Shown piece by piece: positions 43,201 through 50,894 of a DNA stretch of 51,021 nucleotides (position 1 is the stretch's first letter; every line of letters starts with the position of its first letter). The notes beneath the pieces were generated by a model that searched no databases, was not told the DNA's origin, and saw only the letters and a list, made by a program, of their open reading frames with translations. Made by a program: the position numbers and the translations under genes. The stretch comes from Gammaproteobacteria bacterium (lineage in GTDB: Bacteria > Pseudomonadota > Gammaproteobacteria > Pseudomonadales > Azotimanducaceae): assembly GCA_026706385.1 (NCBI GenBank), contig JAPOYV010000126.1, positions 1-51,021 on the forward strand, written 5' to 3'.

Positions 43201-46200
43201 ATCGCGAGCGTTACGGGCGCATCCGAATCCGGCGCCACGTCGATCTCGAACAGCTCGCCGCCGCCATCGACGTCGCGAGCGCCCGTCACCGTCGCGTTGG
43301 ACGCTGCCGCCGAGCGGGCGAAATCTCCGCCCCCGATCACCACGGGCGCGCTGAACGCGACCAGCGCGGCGAAGCTCGTTCCGGCGCCCCCGTGCCGCTC
43401 CGGAATCTCCTCAAACCGCCCCGACAGACCCGCGGGCTTCCCGGCCCACGCGTAGGCGTACACCCGGCCGTCCCCCTCGTCCGCCACGTAGAGCGTCCCG
43501 CCGTCCGACCACACGCCCGTCGGGGCGTCGTTGCCGGACGTCCCTGTCTCCACTCTGTAGTCCGCCCGGCTCCCGCCGCCGTCGAGCGCGAACGCCAGCA
43601 CCGCGCCGCGGTTCATCCACGACGACACCACGGTGTCGCCGTCCGACCACAGCCCCATCGGCCACCCCGACTCCATCGCCAGCCGGAAGTCCGAATCCGC
43701 CAGCCGCGCGCCATCCGCCAGACCGTACGCGTACGCCGTGCGCGTGACGTTGTCCAGCACCCACAGCGTCTCGCCGTCCGACCACAGCCCGGTCGGAGAC
43801 CCCGCCTCCGGCGCCGCCACGTCCCGCTCCGACAGCCGCGTCCCGTCCGCGAGGCCGTACGCCTGCACTCCGCCGTAGTAGTCCGCCACCCACAGCGTCT
43901 CGCCGTCCGACCAAAGTCCGTTCGGCGCCGCCGTCGACGCCACCTCCTGGTCGCGTTCCGGCTGCCGGGTCCCGTCCGCCAGCCGGTAGGCGTACACCCG
44001 ATCCAGCCGTCCCGCGACCCATAGCGTCGAGCCGTCCGACCACAGCGCCATCGGCTCCGCCACGGCATCGCCCAGCTCGATCTCCCTCTCCCGCAACCGC
44101 ACCACTCCCCCGTGGGTCACCCTGACCACGTAGCGGCGCGTCGACGTTCCATCCTCGGCCGTCACCGTCACCGCGATCTCGTTCTCCCCGACCTTCAGCC
44201 ACGAACGCCGGCCCGTGCCGGCCGTACGTCCGATCGCGTCCTCAATCACCACCGTCGCATGCGAATGGGTCGGCAGCGCCTTGACCATTGTCGACGTCGT
44301 GCCGGTCCTCGCCGTTCCAACGTAGCTCGTCGTTCCGCGCTCGAACACGCCGATGTCGACGTCGGACAGGGTCAGCGCCGAAAGCGTCGCGTCGTTCGAC
44401 GGCGTCGCCAACCGACTCACATCCACGGCGTACCGCCGCGTCGTCACCCCGTCCGCGGCCGTCACGGTCACCCGGACGGCCGTCGACGCCCCCGCCTCAA
44501 GTGCTACCTGATGGCCGCTCGTAGCCCCGTCCGCGTCCGCGGGCGCCAGGGCGACCTCTGCCCCGGGATGCCGGGTCGTCGCCGCCACGGTGGTCCTCTC
44601 GATCGAAAACGGCACCTCTGCCGCGTACGCGGTCGTCCCGGCATCGAACGCGATTTCCACATCCGAAAGGTCCAGCGTGCCCAACGCCGCATCGTCCGAC
44701 GGGGCACGCGTCACCGCCACCTCGTAGGTTCTCCGTGTCCGGCCGTCCGGGGCCGTCACCGTCGCCCTCACGATCGTGGTCGCGCCGTCCGCGAGCGCCA
44801 CCTGGTGCCCCGCCGCGACCGGATCCGCGTCTCCAGGCTCCACCGCCACGGTCGCGTCGGGATGCTCCGCCGGCGCCGCAACCGTGGTCGTCTCCGTCGA
44901 GAACGCGACGTCCGCCGCGTACGACGTCGTCTCCGCGTCGAACCCGCCGAGTTCCACGTCGGACAGGGCCAAGGCGGACAGCGTCGCGTCATCCGACGGG
45001 GATCGCGTCACGGCCACCGCATAGGTTCTCCGCGTCCGGCCGTCCGCGGCCGTGACCGTCACCCTGACCATCGTCGTCGCGCCCTCCGCGAGCGCGACCT
45101 GATGACCGGCCGCGTCCGGGTCCGCGTCTCCGGGCTCCACCGCCACGGTCGCGTCGGGATGCTCCGCCGTCGCCGCAACCGTGGTCGTCTCCGTCGAGAA
45201 CGCGACGTCCGCCGCGTACGACGTCGTCTCCGCGTCGAAGCCGCCGAGTTCCACGTCGGACAGGGCCAAGGCGGACAACGCCGCGTCGTCCGACGGCGCT
45301 CGCACAACGGCCACCTCGTACGTCGTCCGCGCCTCGCGGTCCGCCGCCGTCACCGTCGCCCGGACGGTGGTCGTCGCCCCTTCGGCCAGCGCCACCTGGT
45401 GACCCTCGGCACTCCCGTCCGCGTCTCCGGGTGTCAGCGCCACCGTTGCGTCGTCGTGGCTCGTCGTCGCGGCCACGGTCGTCGCCGCCACCCCGTGCGC
45501 CACGCTCGCCGCATACCTCTCGACGGCCGGGTCGAACGCCAGGGCCACGTCCGACAAGGCCAGCGCCGCGAGCGTCGCGTCGTCGGACGCGAGCGGGGTC
45601 CCTCCCGCCTCCTCCGACGGCAATCCATCCACCCCATCCGCCGTCGCCACGACGCGCACCCCATACGCAGTCCCGGCCTCGAGATCCCGGATGACGTACG
45701 TCGTCGCCGCCACGGCGGCCTCGCGGTCGCCGCCGTAAGCGAGCGCGCCGGATCGCCACGCCACGCGGTACCCCTCAGCGTGGTCAACCTCCTCCCAACC
45801 CACCACCAGACTTTCCACAGCACCGACCACGGTCACGCCGGTGACCTGCCCGACGGACACCGGCGCCCGCGGCTGCACCGGCGCAGTCGCCGCGCTCGCG
45901 CGGCGCTCCGCGTTGCCGTCGTCGTCCCGGAACTCCGCCCGCACTCTCAGCGCCGCCCCCACGTCGTCGGCACCGATCACGTACGTCGCGGCCGTCGCGC
46001 CGTCGATGTCCGCGGCCGCGCCGTCCGCCGTCCTCGCCCACTGCCAGGCGAACGCGAACCCTGCTTCGCCCGCCGCGGCCCGGCTCAGGCCGTCCTCGTC
46101 GGCAATTGTCCCCGGTCCCGCAGTTAGCACCTCGCCCACACGCGCGATGCCCGACACCGAAGGTGCGCCGGTCGCCTCCCGGCTCGGCGACGTCACAACC

Positions 46201-47495
46201 ACCGGCGCCCGGTTGCGCACAAGCCGACCGAGCCCGGAGTCGCCGCTCGCGGCGAGGGCGACATGGAACACGGCCCGGGGGCGCGCACCGATCGCCCCGG
46301 TCTCTATCGTCACCGAACGCGACCCTCCGGGCGAGGCATCGCCCGTCCAGTCGAAGCTCTGGTACCCGTAGGTGACCCGCAGCGACCGCGAGCCTCCCGA
46401 GAACAGCTCGCCGTACCCGTAGTGGTAGTTCTCCCGCGCAGGTTGCTGCGCGTCGCCGATCGTCGCCACCACCGCAAACGAGTCGCTCGCCGCCGGCAGC
46501 AGCGGATCCCCCGCCACCAGGGCCCGTTCGGCGCCGTCGTCGGAACTGTGCAGGATCGCCGCTACCGGCCACGCCCCGGTGCTTCGCCCGACGTTGACCA
46601 GGGTGCACGCCAATGCCGCACCCGGCTGCACGGTCGACGGGCATGTCAGCTCGAAGCCGTCCTGCCGCACTACCACGGCGTCCGGGCGCGCAGCGCGCAG
46701 CACCTCGAACCGGTACGTCTTCGCCGTGCCGTCCTCGGCCGTCACGGTCACCGACACCGGGGTCACCGCGCCCGCCGCCAGCGGCAGCAGCGGGCTCTCT
46801 CGCCCACCCGGCACGTCGACCCCGTTCACGGCCAGGCTGGCGCGCGCATCCCCCGGCGTCGCCGTCACCGTCACACCCACATCGCGGTAGGCCACGGACA
46901 TCCGGGACTGCGTATCCGCCGCCGGCGCAAAGCTCCACTCCGGGCGCACCCCGTTCGACGTCGCGAACGCGACCTCCTGCAGCCATGTGTCCACGCTTCT
47001 GGTGTCGCTCTCCGCCACGACCACCGCCTGCCGCGCCAGGAACAGCGCCCCCGGTCCGCGCCGTCCGCTCGGCGCAAGCGCCACGTAGAACGTCTCCTCG
47101 CCCTCGTAGCGGTCGTCGTCCATGACATCGATATGGACCTGACGCGTGCTCTGCGCCGCGGCTACGCCGGGCCAGTCGAAACGCGACCAGCCCACCAGCG
47201 TCGGGCCGATCCAGACCACGCCGCCCTCGATGTCGGCGGCCGGGTCCGGCGCCGCCAGCTGCACGTCCAATGGCGACCCGCGGACCAGCGCCCGGGCGGC
47301 GTCGCTGCCCAGATGCAGGATCCCCACAACGGGCCATGCGGCCTCGGCGTCGCCCGTGTTCGTCAACGTGCAGACGATCCTGCCGCCCTCCACCGCCGTG
47401 CCCGGACAATCGAGGTCGAAACCCTCCACGGCGTCGGCCGGCGCTGCGCCGGCCAGCGCCCACACGGCGGCTAGCCGCAAGATCGCGAGCCGCAC
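40293..47495 (-). CDS. Giant secreted repeat protein: cadherin-like, LWSDG and leucine-rich repeats
   Basis: About 2400 residues from the GTG at 47495, which gives the signal peptide VRLAILRLAAVWALAGAAPA; the longer frame to 47678 runs into the upstream gene. Rough order: two related N-terminal domains (GFDLDCPGT and GFELTCPST), an Ig-like and a fibronectin-like part (to about 630), five cadherin-like beta-sandwich repeats of about 99 residues (640-1130), and five LWSDGxTLWVA repeats (1140-1355). A linker domain follows, then five more cadherin-like repeats (1465-1960), five more LWSDG repeats (1965-2185) and a C-terminal LRR domain. The two 5+5 modules correspond repeat for repeat. No sortase, T9SS or transmembrane anchor was recognised. 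It probably acts in adhesion or glycan and host-surface binding. It follows the GH16-type gene by 61 bases. Confidence 0.85.
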   Translation of the reverse strand: MRLAILRLAAVWALAGAAPADAVEGFDLDCPGTAVEGGRIVCTLTNTGDAEAAWPVVGILHLGSDAARALVRGSPLDVQLAAPDPAADIEGGVVWIGPTLVGWSRFDWPGVAAAQSTRQVHIDVMDDDRYEGEETFYVALAPSGRRGPGALFLARQAVVVAESDTRSVDTWLQEVAFATSNGVRPEWSFAPAADTQSRMSVAYRDVGVTVTATPGDARASLAVNGVDVPGGRESPLLPLAAGAVTPVSVTVTAEDGTAKTYRFEVLRAARPDAVVVRQDGFELTCPSTVQPGAALACTLVNVGRSTGAWPVAAILHSSDDGAERALVAGDPLLPAASDSFAVVATIGDAQQPARENYHYGYGELFSGGSRSLRVTYGYQSFDWTGDASPGGSRSVTIETGAIGARPRAVFHVALAASGDSGLGRLVRNRAPVVVTSPSREATGAPSVSGIARVGEVLTAGPGTIADEDGLSRAAAGEAGFAFAWQWARTADGAAADIDGATAATYVIGADDVGAALRVRAEFRDDDGNAERRASAATAPVQPRAPVSVGQVTGVTVVGAVESLVVGWEEVDHAEGYRVAWRSGALAYGGDREAAVAATTYVIRDLEAGTAYGVRVVATADGVDGLPSEEAGGTPLASDDATLAALALSDVALAFDPAVERYAASVAHGVAATTVAATTSHDDATVALTPGDADGSAEGHQVALAEGATTTVRATVTAADREARTTYEVAVVRAPSDDAALSALALSDVELGGFDAETTSYAADVAFSTETTTVAATAEHPDATVAVEPGDADPDAAGHQVALAEGATTMVRVTVTAADGRTRRTYAVAVTRSPSDDATLSALALSDVELGGFDAETTSYAADVAFSTETTTVAAPAEHPDATVAVEPGDADPVAAGHQVALADGATTIVRATVTAPDGRTRRTYEVAVTRAPSDDAALGTLDLSDVEIAFDAGTTAYAAEVPFSIERTTVAATTRHPGAEVALAPADADGATSGHQVALEAGASTAVRVTVTAADGVTTRRYAVDVSRLATPSNDATLSALTLSDVDIGVFERGTTSYVGTARTGTTSTMVKALPTHSHATVVIEDAIGRTAGTGRRSWLKVGENEIAVTVTAEDGTSTRRYVVRVTHGGVVRLREREIELGDAVAEPMALWSDGSTLWVAGRLDRVYAYRLADGTRQPERDQEVASTAAPNGLWSDGETLWVADYYGGVQAYGLADGTRLSERDVAAPEAGSPTGLWSDGETLWVLDNVTRTAYAYGLADGARLADSDFRLAMESGWPMGLWSDGDTVVSSWMNRGAVLAFALDGGGSRADYRVETGTSGNDAPTGVWSDGGTLYVADEGDGRVYAYAWAGKPAGLSGRFEEIPERHGGAGTSFAALVAFSAPVVIGGGDFARSAAASNATVTGARDVDGGGELFEIDVAPDSDAPVTLAIAAERACEEAGAVCTTDGGRLARGIERTVAGPLSSDATLSSLSLTDVDFGTFDAAKTAYAADVAYSVDSTEVSAAANDVDAAVELDPADADGDAAGHQVALAPGVKTDVTATVTAADGETTATYTVAVRRAASDDAALASLALSNVDFGRFDPDTVTYVASVAYAVGRTTVSATARDAEATVAISPADADPNAAGHQVALAAGSTTAVAVTVTAADGEATETYAVAVTRASAADATLSSLSLSGVDFGVFDAATTDYAARVEHAVESTTVAATPTDPDATVSIGPTDADPNTAGHQVSLAAGSTTTVAVAVTAADGQATETYAVAVARASSADATLSSLSLSGVDFGVFDPSTTDYAASVGHAVESTTVTATATDAEATVSIAPADADAVAAGHQVSLAAESETRVAVTVTAADGGATETYAVAVTRPAAPSADATLSSLALTGVDIGRFDPETTEYAGEAPSGTRSTTVTALPADGSAAVSIEDARGSTLGTERRSLLVPGANAIAATVTAEDGATTRRYAVTVTRAGAARQPDRDIALGESGPVPTALWSDGTTLWVAGRFDGLYAYGLEDGARLPDRDLAVAETAAPNGLWSDGTTLWVADYFGGVQAYGLADGARLPERDVAAAAAVSPTGLWSDGGTLWVLDNATRVAYGYALSDGSRASERDFGLDVDAERMRPNGLWSDGERIYASSLNRGSVRAYALSDGARQPAYDVDTSASGNDAPTGLWSDGGTLWVADEADGRLYAYARASAPAGAGSRAHGVPSADAGPAVRFADGALAARVAAALGKAPDAAVGARELAALTALDARGAGIADLGGLEWAAGLERLDIGGGAVTDLGPLAGLGRLRSLNADGFAGDAWELARLSGLRRLSLRGAGLADAEPLAGLSGLEELDLRGNALTDVGALSGLSGLRAVRLAGNPLDDVGPLAGLPALRAATVGPDADAAALGDRVRVRVVPPRGGPDRAR
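44881..45276. repeat. Near-identical 297-bp tandem repeats within the giant gene
   Basis: About 98 bases at 44881-44978 recur at 45178-45275 with a single difference, and similarity continues on both sides. The 297-base offset equals 99 codons, one cadherin-like repeat. These two repeat units (the second and third of the first block) are the most recent duplication in the gene. Confidence 0.8.
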
Positions 47496-47556
47496 GCCCT
47501 CGCCGCGCCCGCGCTTCAACGCGCGGCCTGCCGGGGAGGCATCCCGATAGGACCCT

Positions 47557-49239
47557 TCACTGGTACACCGGTTCCATGTCCGCGTAGCGGTTGCGCGGCT
47601 GGAACACGCGCACGTAGTCGAGCCGCATCCGCTGCCTGACGTCCGGGTTGTTGGGCCATCCCCAGCCATCGATCCCAAGGCTCAGCGGCAGGTGACTCAC
47701 CCCGACCTGCTCCAGCACGCTGTCCTCGTCACCGTCGACCAGCAGTTCGAAGTAGCGGTCGCGTCCCGCGCCGCGGAACTCGGTTCGGGTTCCCCAGGTG
47801 ACCTCGTCCCCGTTTCTCTCGTCGACCGGCGCGTGGCTCACCTGGATGTTGGACCGCCGCAGAACGCGCATCGCGTCGTGCAGCTCGTGGACCCGGTACT
47901 GCGTGCGCCACCCCCGCGGCGTCCACTCCACCCCGAGCGTCACGGTCATCGTCGTCCCGGAGCCGCAGCCTGACGGGATGAACTCCCGTTCGTACCAACG
48001 CTGCTTGCCCGTGCACAGTCGGAACGCCTTGCTGCTCCAGACCGGCATGACCTCCTCCCGGTACACCCAGGGAAACCAGTTCACGTACTGGTGCCAGATC
48101 GACTTTCCGTAAGTGCCAACCCACTCGACCAGATCCACCTCGATCCAGGTGTACCTGAGCAACGACTCGTAGTCGTCGACCTCGACGCCGAAGCGCCCAT
48201 GGTTCGCCGAGGGACCGCCCCTTTTTTGTTCGTCGCCGCGCCCGAGCACGACCGCCAGGTTCGTGTACCCATCCGGTCGGCGGAGATCCACCGTGTACTT
48301 CAACTCCAGGTAGCCGTACTTGAACGCCACTTTGCCGAGCGTCCGGATGGCCCACGTGTCGACGCCTGAAATCGCCGTGAACTCGTAGTGGCCGTCCCGC
48401 ACCGTCTGTACGGGCTCGCCTTGCGAGCCGATCTTGTCGCACGCCGGCAGGTGGTTCCAAACCCGCCCGTCGAGCACGGCGTCGAGCCGCGGAAACCCGC
48501 CCGGACACTGCCCCTCCGCTCCCGCCACCGCGTCGAACTCCTCCGCGAACACCAGGTCGTAGTTCGCCTTCGGCTGCACCAACGTCTCTGGCAGCGCCGC
48601 CACCAGCGCCGCATCGTCCGCCGTCGCGTCCATCGTGGGCAGCAGCTCGCTGCCGAAGAGACACGTCCAGCGGTCGGCGTCCGCCGCGGGAAAGTCGCTG
48701 CAGTCGGCGACCGCCAAGTGCGGCCGGACCAGCACGTCGCGGTGGATCTTCAGACCCGAGGGCAAACGCGCGGACGCCTCCGCCCGGTGCGTCGTGAACT
48801 CGTCGGTGGGCAGCCAGATCGTAGGCTCGCCGGCCGCCCTCAGCCCGGCCGCCGGCACGTACAAATGGCCGTCCTCCACCGCGATGCCCACGTCCGCGCA
48901 CGTTTCCCGCATGCAGAGCTGCGACGAACCCGCATCCGGCTGCGCCTCGATCGCGAACTGGGCCGTCGAGCCTCCTTCGCCGCTCACACGCAGCACTCCG
49001 AAGTACCTCATCCCCTCGCGTTTCTTTCTGCGAGGTTCGGCGGCAGGCTCCAACCAGGCCTGCAGCCGGTACTCGCCGTCCCCCTCGAACCGCAGCGCCA
49101 CCTCGGGCGCATCCGCCCCCTGCGCCAACGCCGCCAGGCCGAAGGCCACGCCGGCCGCCGCTCCGCGAAGCCCAACGGCCCTAGCCCGGCCTCCCGTCGT
49201 CGGCGGCCGGCCGCCATTGCGGGCAGTGCCGGACCGCAC
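47557..49239 (-). CDS. Secreted GH16-type glycoside hydrolase (beta-glucanase/laminarinase-like)
   Basis: The C-terminal 370 residues begin with YDLVFAEEFDAVAG, the usual GH16 opening. They carry the catalytic ExDxxE motif in WIEVDLVEWVG and, further on, SLGIDGWGWPNN and MRLDYVRVFQP, typical of the family's end. An N-terminal region of about 150 residues of unknown type precedes it. The start is unsure: GTG at 49239 gives a signal peptide-like stretch (GLRGAAAGVAFGLAALAQGADA), while the frame is open to 49509. It should cleave a beta-1,3- or mixed-linked glucan or a galactan outside the cytoplasm. It lies directly upstream of the giant repeat protein gene, probably in one operon. Confidence 0.8.
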   Translation of the reverse strand: MRSGTARNGGRPPTTGGRARAVGLRGAAAGVAFGLAALAQGADAPEVALRFEGDGEYRLQAWLEPAAEPRRKKREGMRYFGVLRVSGEGGSTAQFAIEAQPDAGSSQLCMRETCADVGIAVEDGHLYVPAAGLRAAGEPTIWLPTDEFTTHRAEASARLPSGLKIHRDVLVRPHLAVADCSDFPAADADRWTCLFGSELLPTMDATADDAALVAALPETLVQPKANYDLVFAEEFDAVAGAEGQCPGGFPRLDAVLDGRVWNHLPACDKIGSQGEPVQTVRDGHYEFTAISGVDTWAIRTLGKVAFKYGYLELKYTVDLRRPDGYTNLAVVLGRGDEQKRGGPSANHGRFGVEVDDYESLLRYTWIEVDLVEWVGTYGKSIWHQYVNWFPWVYREEVMPVWSSKAFRLCTGKQRWYEREFIPSGCGSGTTMTVTLGVEWTPRGWRTQYRVHELHDAMRVLRRSNIQVSHAPVDERNGDEVTWGTRTEFRGAGRDRYFELLVDGDEDSVLEQVGVSHLPLSLGIDGWGWPNNPDVRQRMRLDYVRVFQPRNRYADMEPVYQ

Positions 49240-49623
49240 TGCGCGGTCCCCGAGCGCGCCCGCCTCCGCGCTGCGCGACGTTGGCACCGCCGGGTGGTGA
49301 GCCCGGCAATCGTTCGCCAAAGACGCATGACTTGCGCGCTCTTTCAGGCACGACCGTGCTTCACGACTCTGCACAACAAACCTGCTTTCCGAAACCAACG
49401 CCCCGGCCGCCCACCTCCGAACCCGACATCCGGACGGACGACCTGCCCAAAAAACCCTACACGCCAGCGGCAGGTGCCGCAACCCGCGCTGCGAAACCGG
49501 CTCCCGCACAGCCGACGTTGCATCGGCGTCGGCGCCGCACGCACGTTGGAACTCCTAGACCATCGGTCCACTTGAGAAACACGCCGATGCGAGGGTCAGT
49601 CTTGGATTACCCGCTTCGCGGAG
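49240..49623. other. Probable promoter region of the GH16/giant-protein operon
   Basis: This 384-base gap between the GH16 gene and a decayed thioesterase gene shows no convincing protein. The GH16 frame remains open to 49509 but its content there is not protein-like. Any promoter for the two-gene operon must lie here; I cannot name clear -35/-10 boxes. Confidence 0.35.
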
Positions 49624-49649
49624 CTAGCGGGTGCCGCTCCCCCCATCGA

Positions 49650-49845
49650 CGTGGCGCGATCCGCGGACCCTCCGGTCCGGAACGTCCCGCGGGCGATCGC
49701 CGCCAGTACGCCGCCGCTCCCACGCCTCCACCAACGGCATCTCCACTGCGAGCCGCCCGACGCCGTCGAACTCCACCACCCGGATGCCGGCGTGCCGCAC
49801 GTAGGGCGACGCGTCCATTGCCCATTGCAGATCCGTCCGGCTCAT
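49650..49845 (-). pseudogene. Decayed second copy of the PaaI-type thioesterase gene
   Basis: The first 46 codons are kept (MSRTDLQWAMDASPYVRHAG, then VVEFDGVGRLAVEMPL) and match the gene at 25127-25570. The central part with the HGG active site is deleted. The last strand (VLAAIARGTFRT) reappears directly afterwards in another frame. Internal deletion plus frameshift make it non-functional. Its start overlaps the VOC gene's stop by ATGA, as in the intact copy. Confidence 0.75.
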
Positions 49846-50483
49846 CCGCCGACTCGCTCGCTCCTGCGCAGCGTCAGTCGCCCGTTCGGCGTGCCGAGCA
49901 CCGCCTCGAGGCCGTGCCTCGGCCCGGACGCCACCGGCACGTCGATCCCGAGTCCGGCGTGTATCCGCGACAGCGCCGCCACCTCGGGCGTAAACGCCCG
50001 CACGCTCCGCAGCGTGCAGCCGCCGGGGCTCGAGCCGCCCGGATGCGGCGTTCTTCCCCACTCGATGAAGTGCGGCACCACCGCCCCGAAGCCGTGTCCG
50101 GCGACCACGCCGATGCGCCAGGACAGGCTGTCGCCGGCCGGCGTACGCCGGCCCGTCGTGAAGTCCGGATCGATCGCCAGCCCCAACGCCGCCGCCGCCC
50201 GCACGAGCCCGTCCATGTCCTCCGTCGCCACCAGGTAATTGGCCAACGTCGGCGCCGACAGCTCCGCCAGTCGGGCGCCGAGCGACCCCGCCGGCGGTCC
50301 CTCGGGGTCCGGAAACATGATTTCCAGGAAGCAGCGCTGCCCGAGCGACAGCAGCATGTTGGCCGTCCCGTTGACCGTATGCCGGCCGCCCGCGACCGCA
50401 CGCACGCCCGTCAGCGCCTCAAACGTCCGCACACCCGACTCGCACGACGGCGCCACGACCGTCAGGTGGTCTACGCCCGCCAC
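49842..50483 (-). CDS. VOC-superfamily protein, second copy
   Basis: 213 residues from the GTG at 50483, the position aligning with the ATG of the copy at 25567-26208; another GTG at 50492 is possible. The two proteins have the same length and are alike throughout: VDHLTVVAPS, GGRHTVNGTAN, RCFLEIM, ANYLVAT, SWRIGVVAGH, FGAVVPHFI, TPHPG. I estimate about three quarters identical residues by eye. It is intact although both flanking partner genes are broken, so it either still has a use or has decayed more slowly. The function is unknown, as for the first copy. Confidence 0.78.
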   Translation of the reverse strand: MAGVDHLTVVAPSCESGVRTFEALTGVRAVAGGRHTVNGTANMLLSLGQRCFLEIMFPDPEGPPAGSLGARLAELSAPTLANYLVATEDMDGLVRAAAALGLAIDPDFTTGRRTPAGDSLSWRIGVVAGHGFGAVVPHFIEWGRTPHPGGSSPGGCTLRSVRAFTPEVAALSRIHAGLGIDVPVASGPRHGLEAVLGTPNGRLTLRRSERVGG

Positions 50484-50510
50484 GGCGCCCACCCGGTCCC
50501 GCAGCAGTAT

Positions 50511-50593
50511 CTAGCCGTCACGACCGACCGCCTCGGCCAGGCTTCGGCGCTTCGCCCGGTCGTCCACCGCGGCGAGCGCATCGGCTTCTGCCC
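50511..50593 (-). pseudogene. 3' remnant of a second acyl-CoA synthetase gene
   Basis: The last 23 or so codons read ADALAAVDDRAKRRSLAEAV then GRDG and stop. This aligns with the end of the synthetase at 26263-27762 (LDALPLTGVDKVDRAKLRGL, AEADGRDG). The catalytic lysine region is altered and everything upstream is missing. It lies in the same place relative to the VOC gene as the intact gene does in the first copy. Confidence 0.65.
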
Positions 50594-50894
50594 TCCAGGT
50601 CTCACGTTTCGCTCGACAACGCCTCCAAAGCCAACCCGGCCCAGACTGCCATGAATCCACAGGTCCGAGCCGCTCTCGATACTCGCGCACTGCGTCGGTA
50701 TCTGGACGTCGGCCGCAACGAACTGTGGCAGGCCGCGCCCGCGCCGGATTCCAACCCGCTGTCCGGTTCCCGGTCTGATCGGAATGGCTCCCGATCCACC
50801 GCCCCACGGCGGCCCCGATCGCCGAGAGAATAGCACCCGGCAAGAAACCGGCACCAGCGCCGCGCGTTTGGCGCGTCCGCGCGGAACGCTGCGT
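50594..50894. other. Gap with no confident gene
   Basis: About 300 bases between the synthetase remnant and the last partial gene. Short frames exist on both strands (for example 50651-50833 plus), but none shows domain-like content or a ribosome-binding site. It is likely the edge of the deleted part of the duplicated cassette. Confidence 0.35.

Noticed and set aside
38817-44024. A 1735-codon open frame on the plus strand
   Set aside because: It is antisense to the serine hydrolase and giant repeat genes, is dominated by Arg/His/Pro/Val runs, and follows from the codon bias and repeats of the opposite strand.
41600-45600. Regular roughly 300-bp periodic repeats that could suggest a repeat array or CRISPR-like locus
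   Set aside because: The period is 99 codons and stays in frame with a cadherin-like protein repeat. There are no short repeats with unique spacers.
50651-50833. A 60-codon plus-strand open frame starting MNPQVRAALD
   Set aside because: No ribosome-binding site, no recognisable domain and a low-complexity Arg/Pro/Ser tail. Probably a chance frame in the deleted part of the duplicated cassette.
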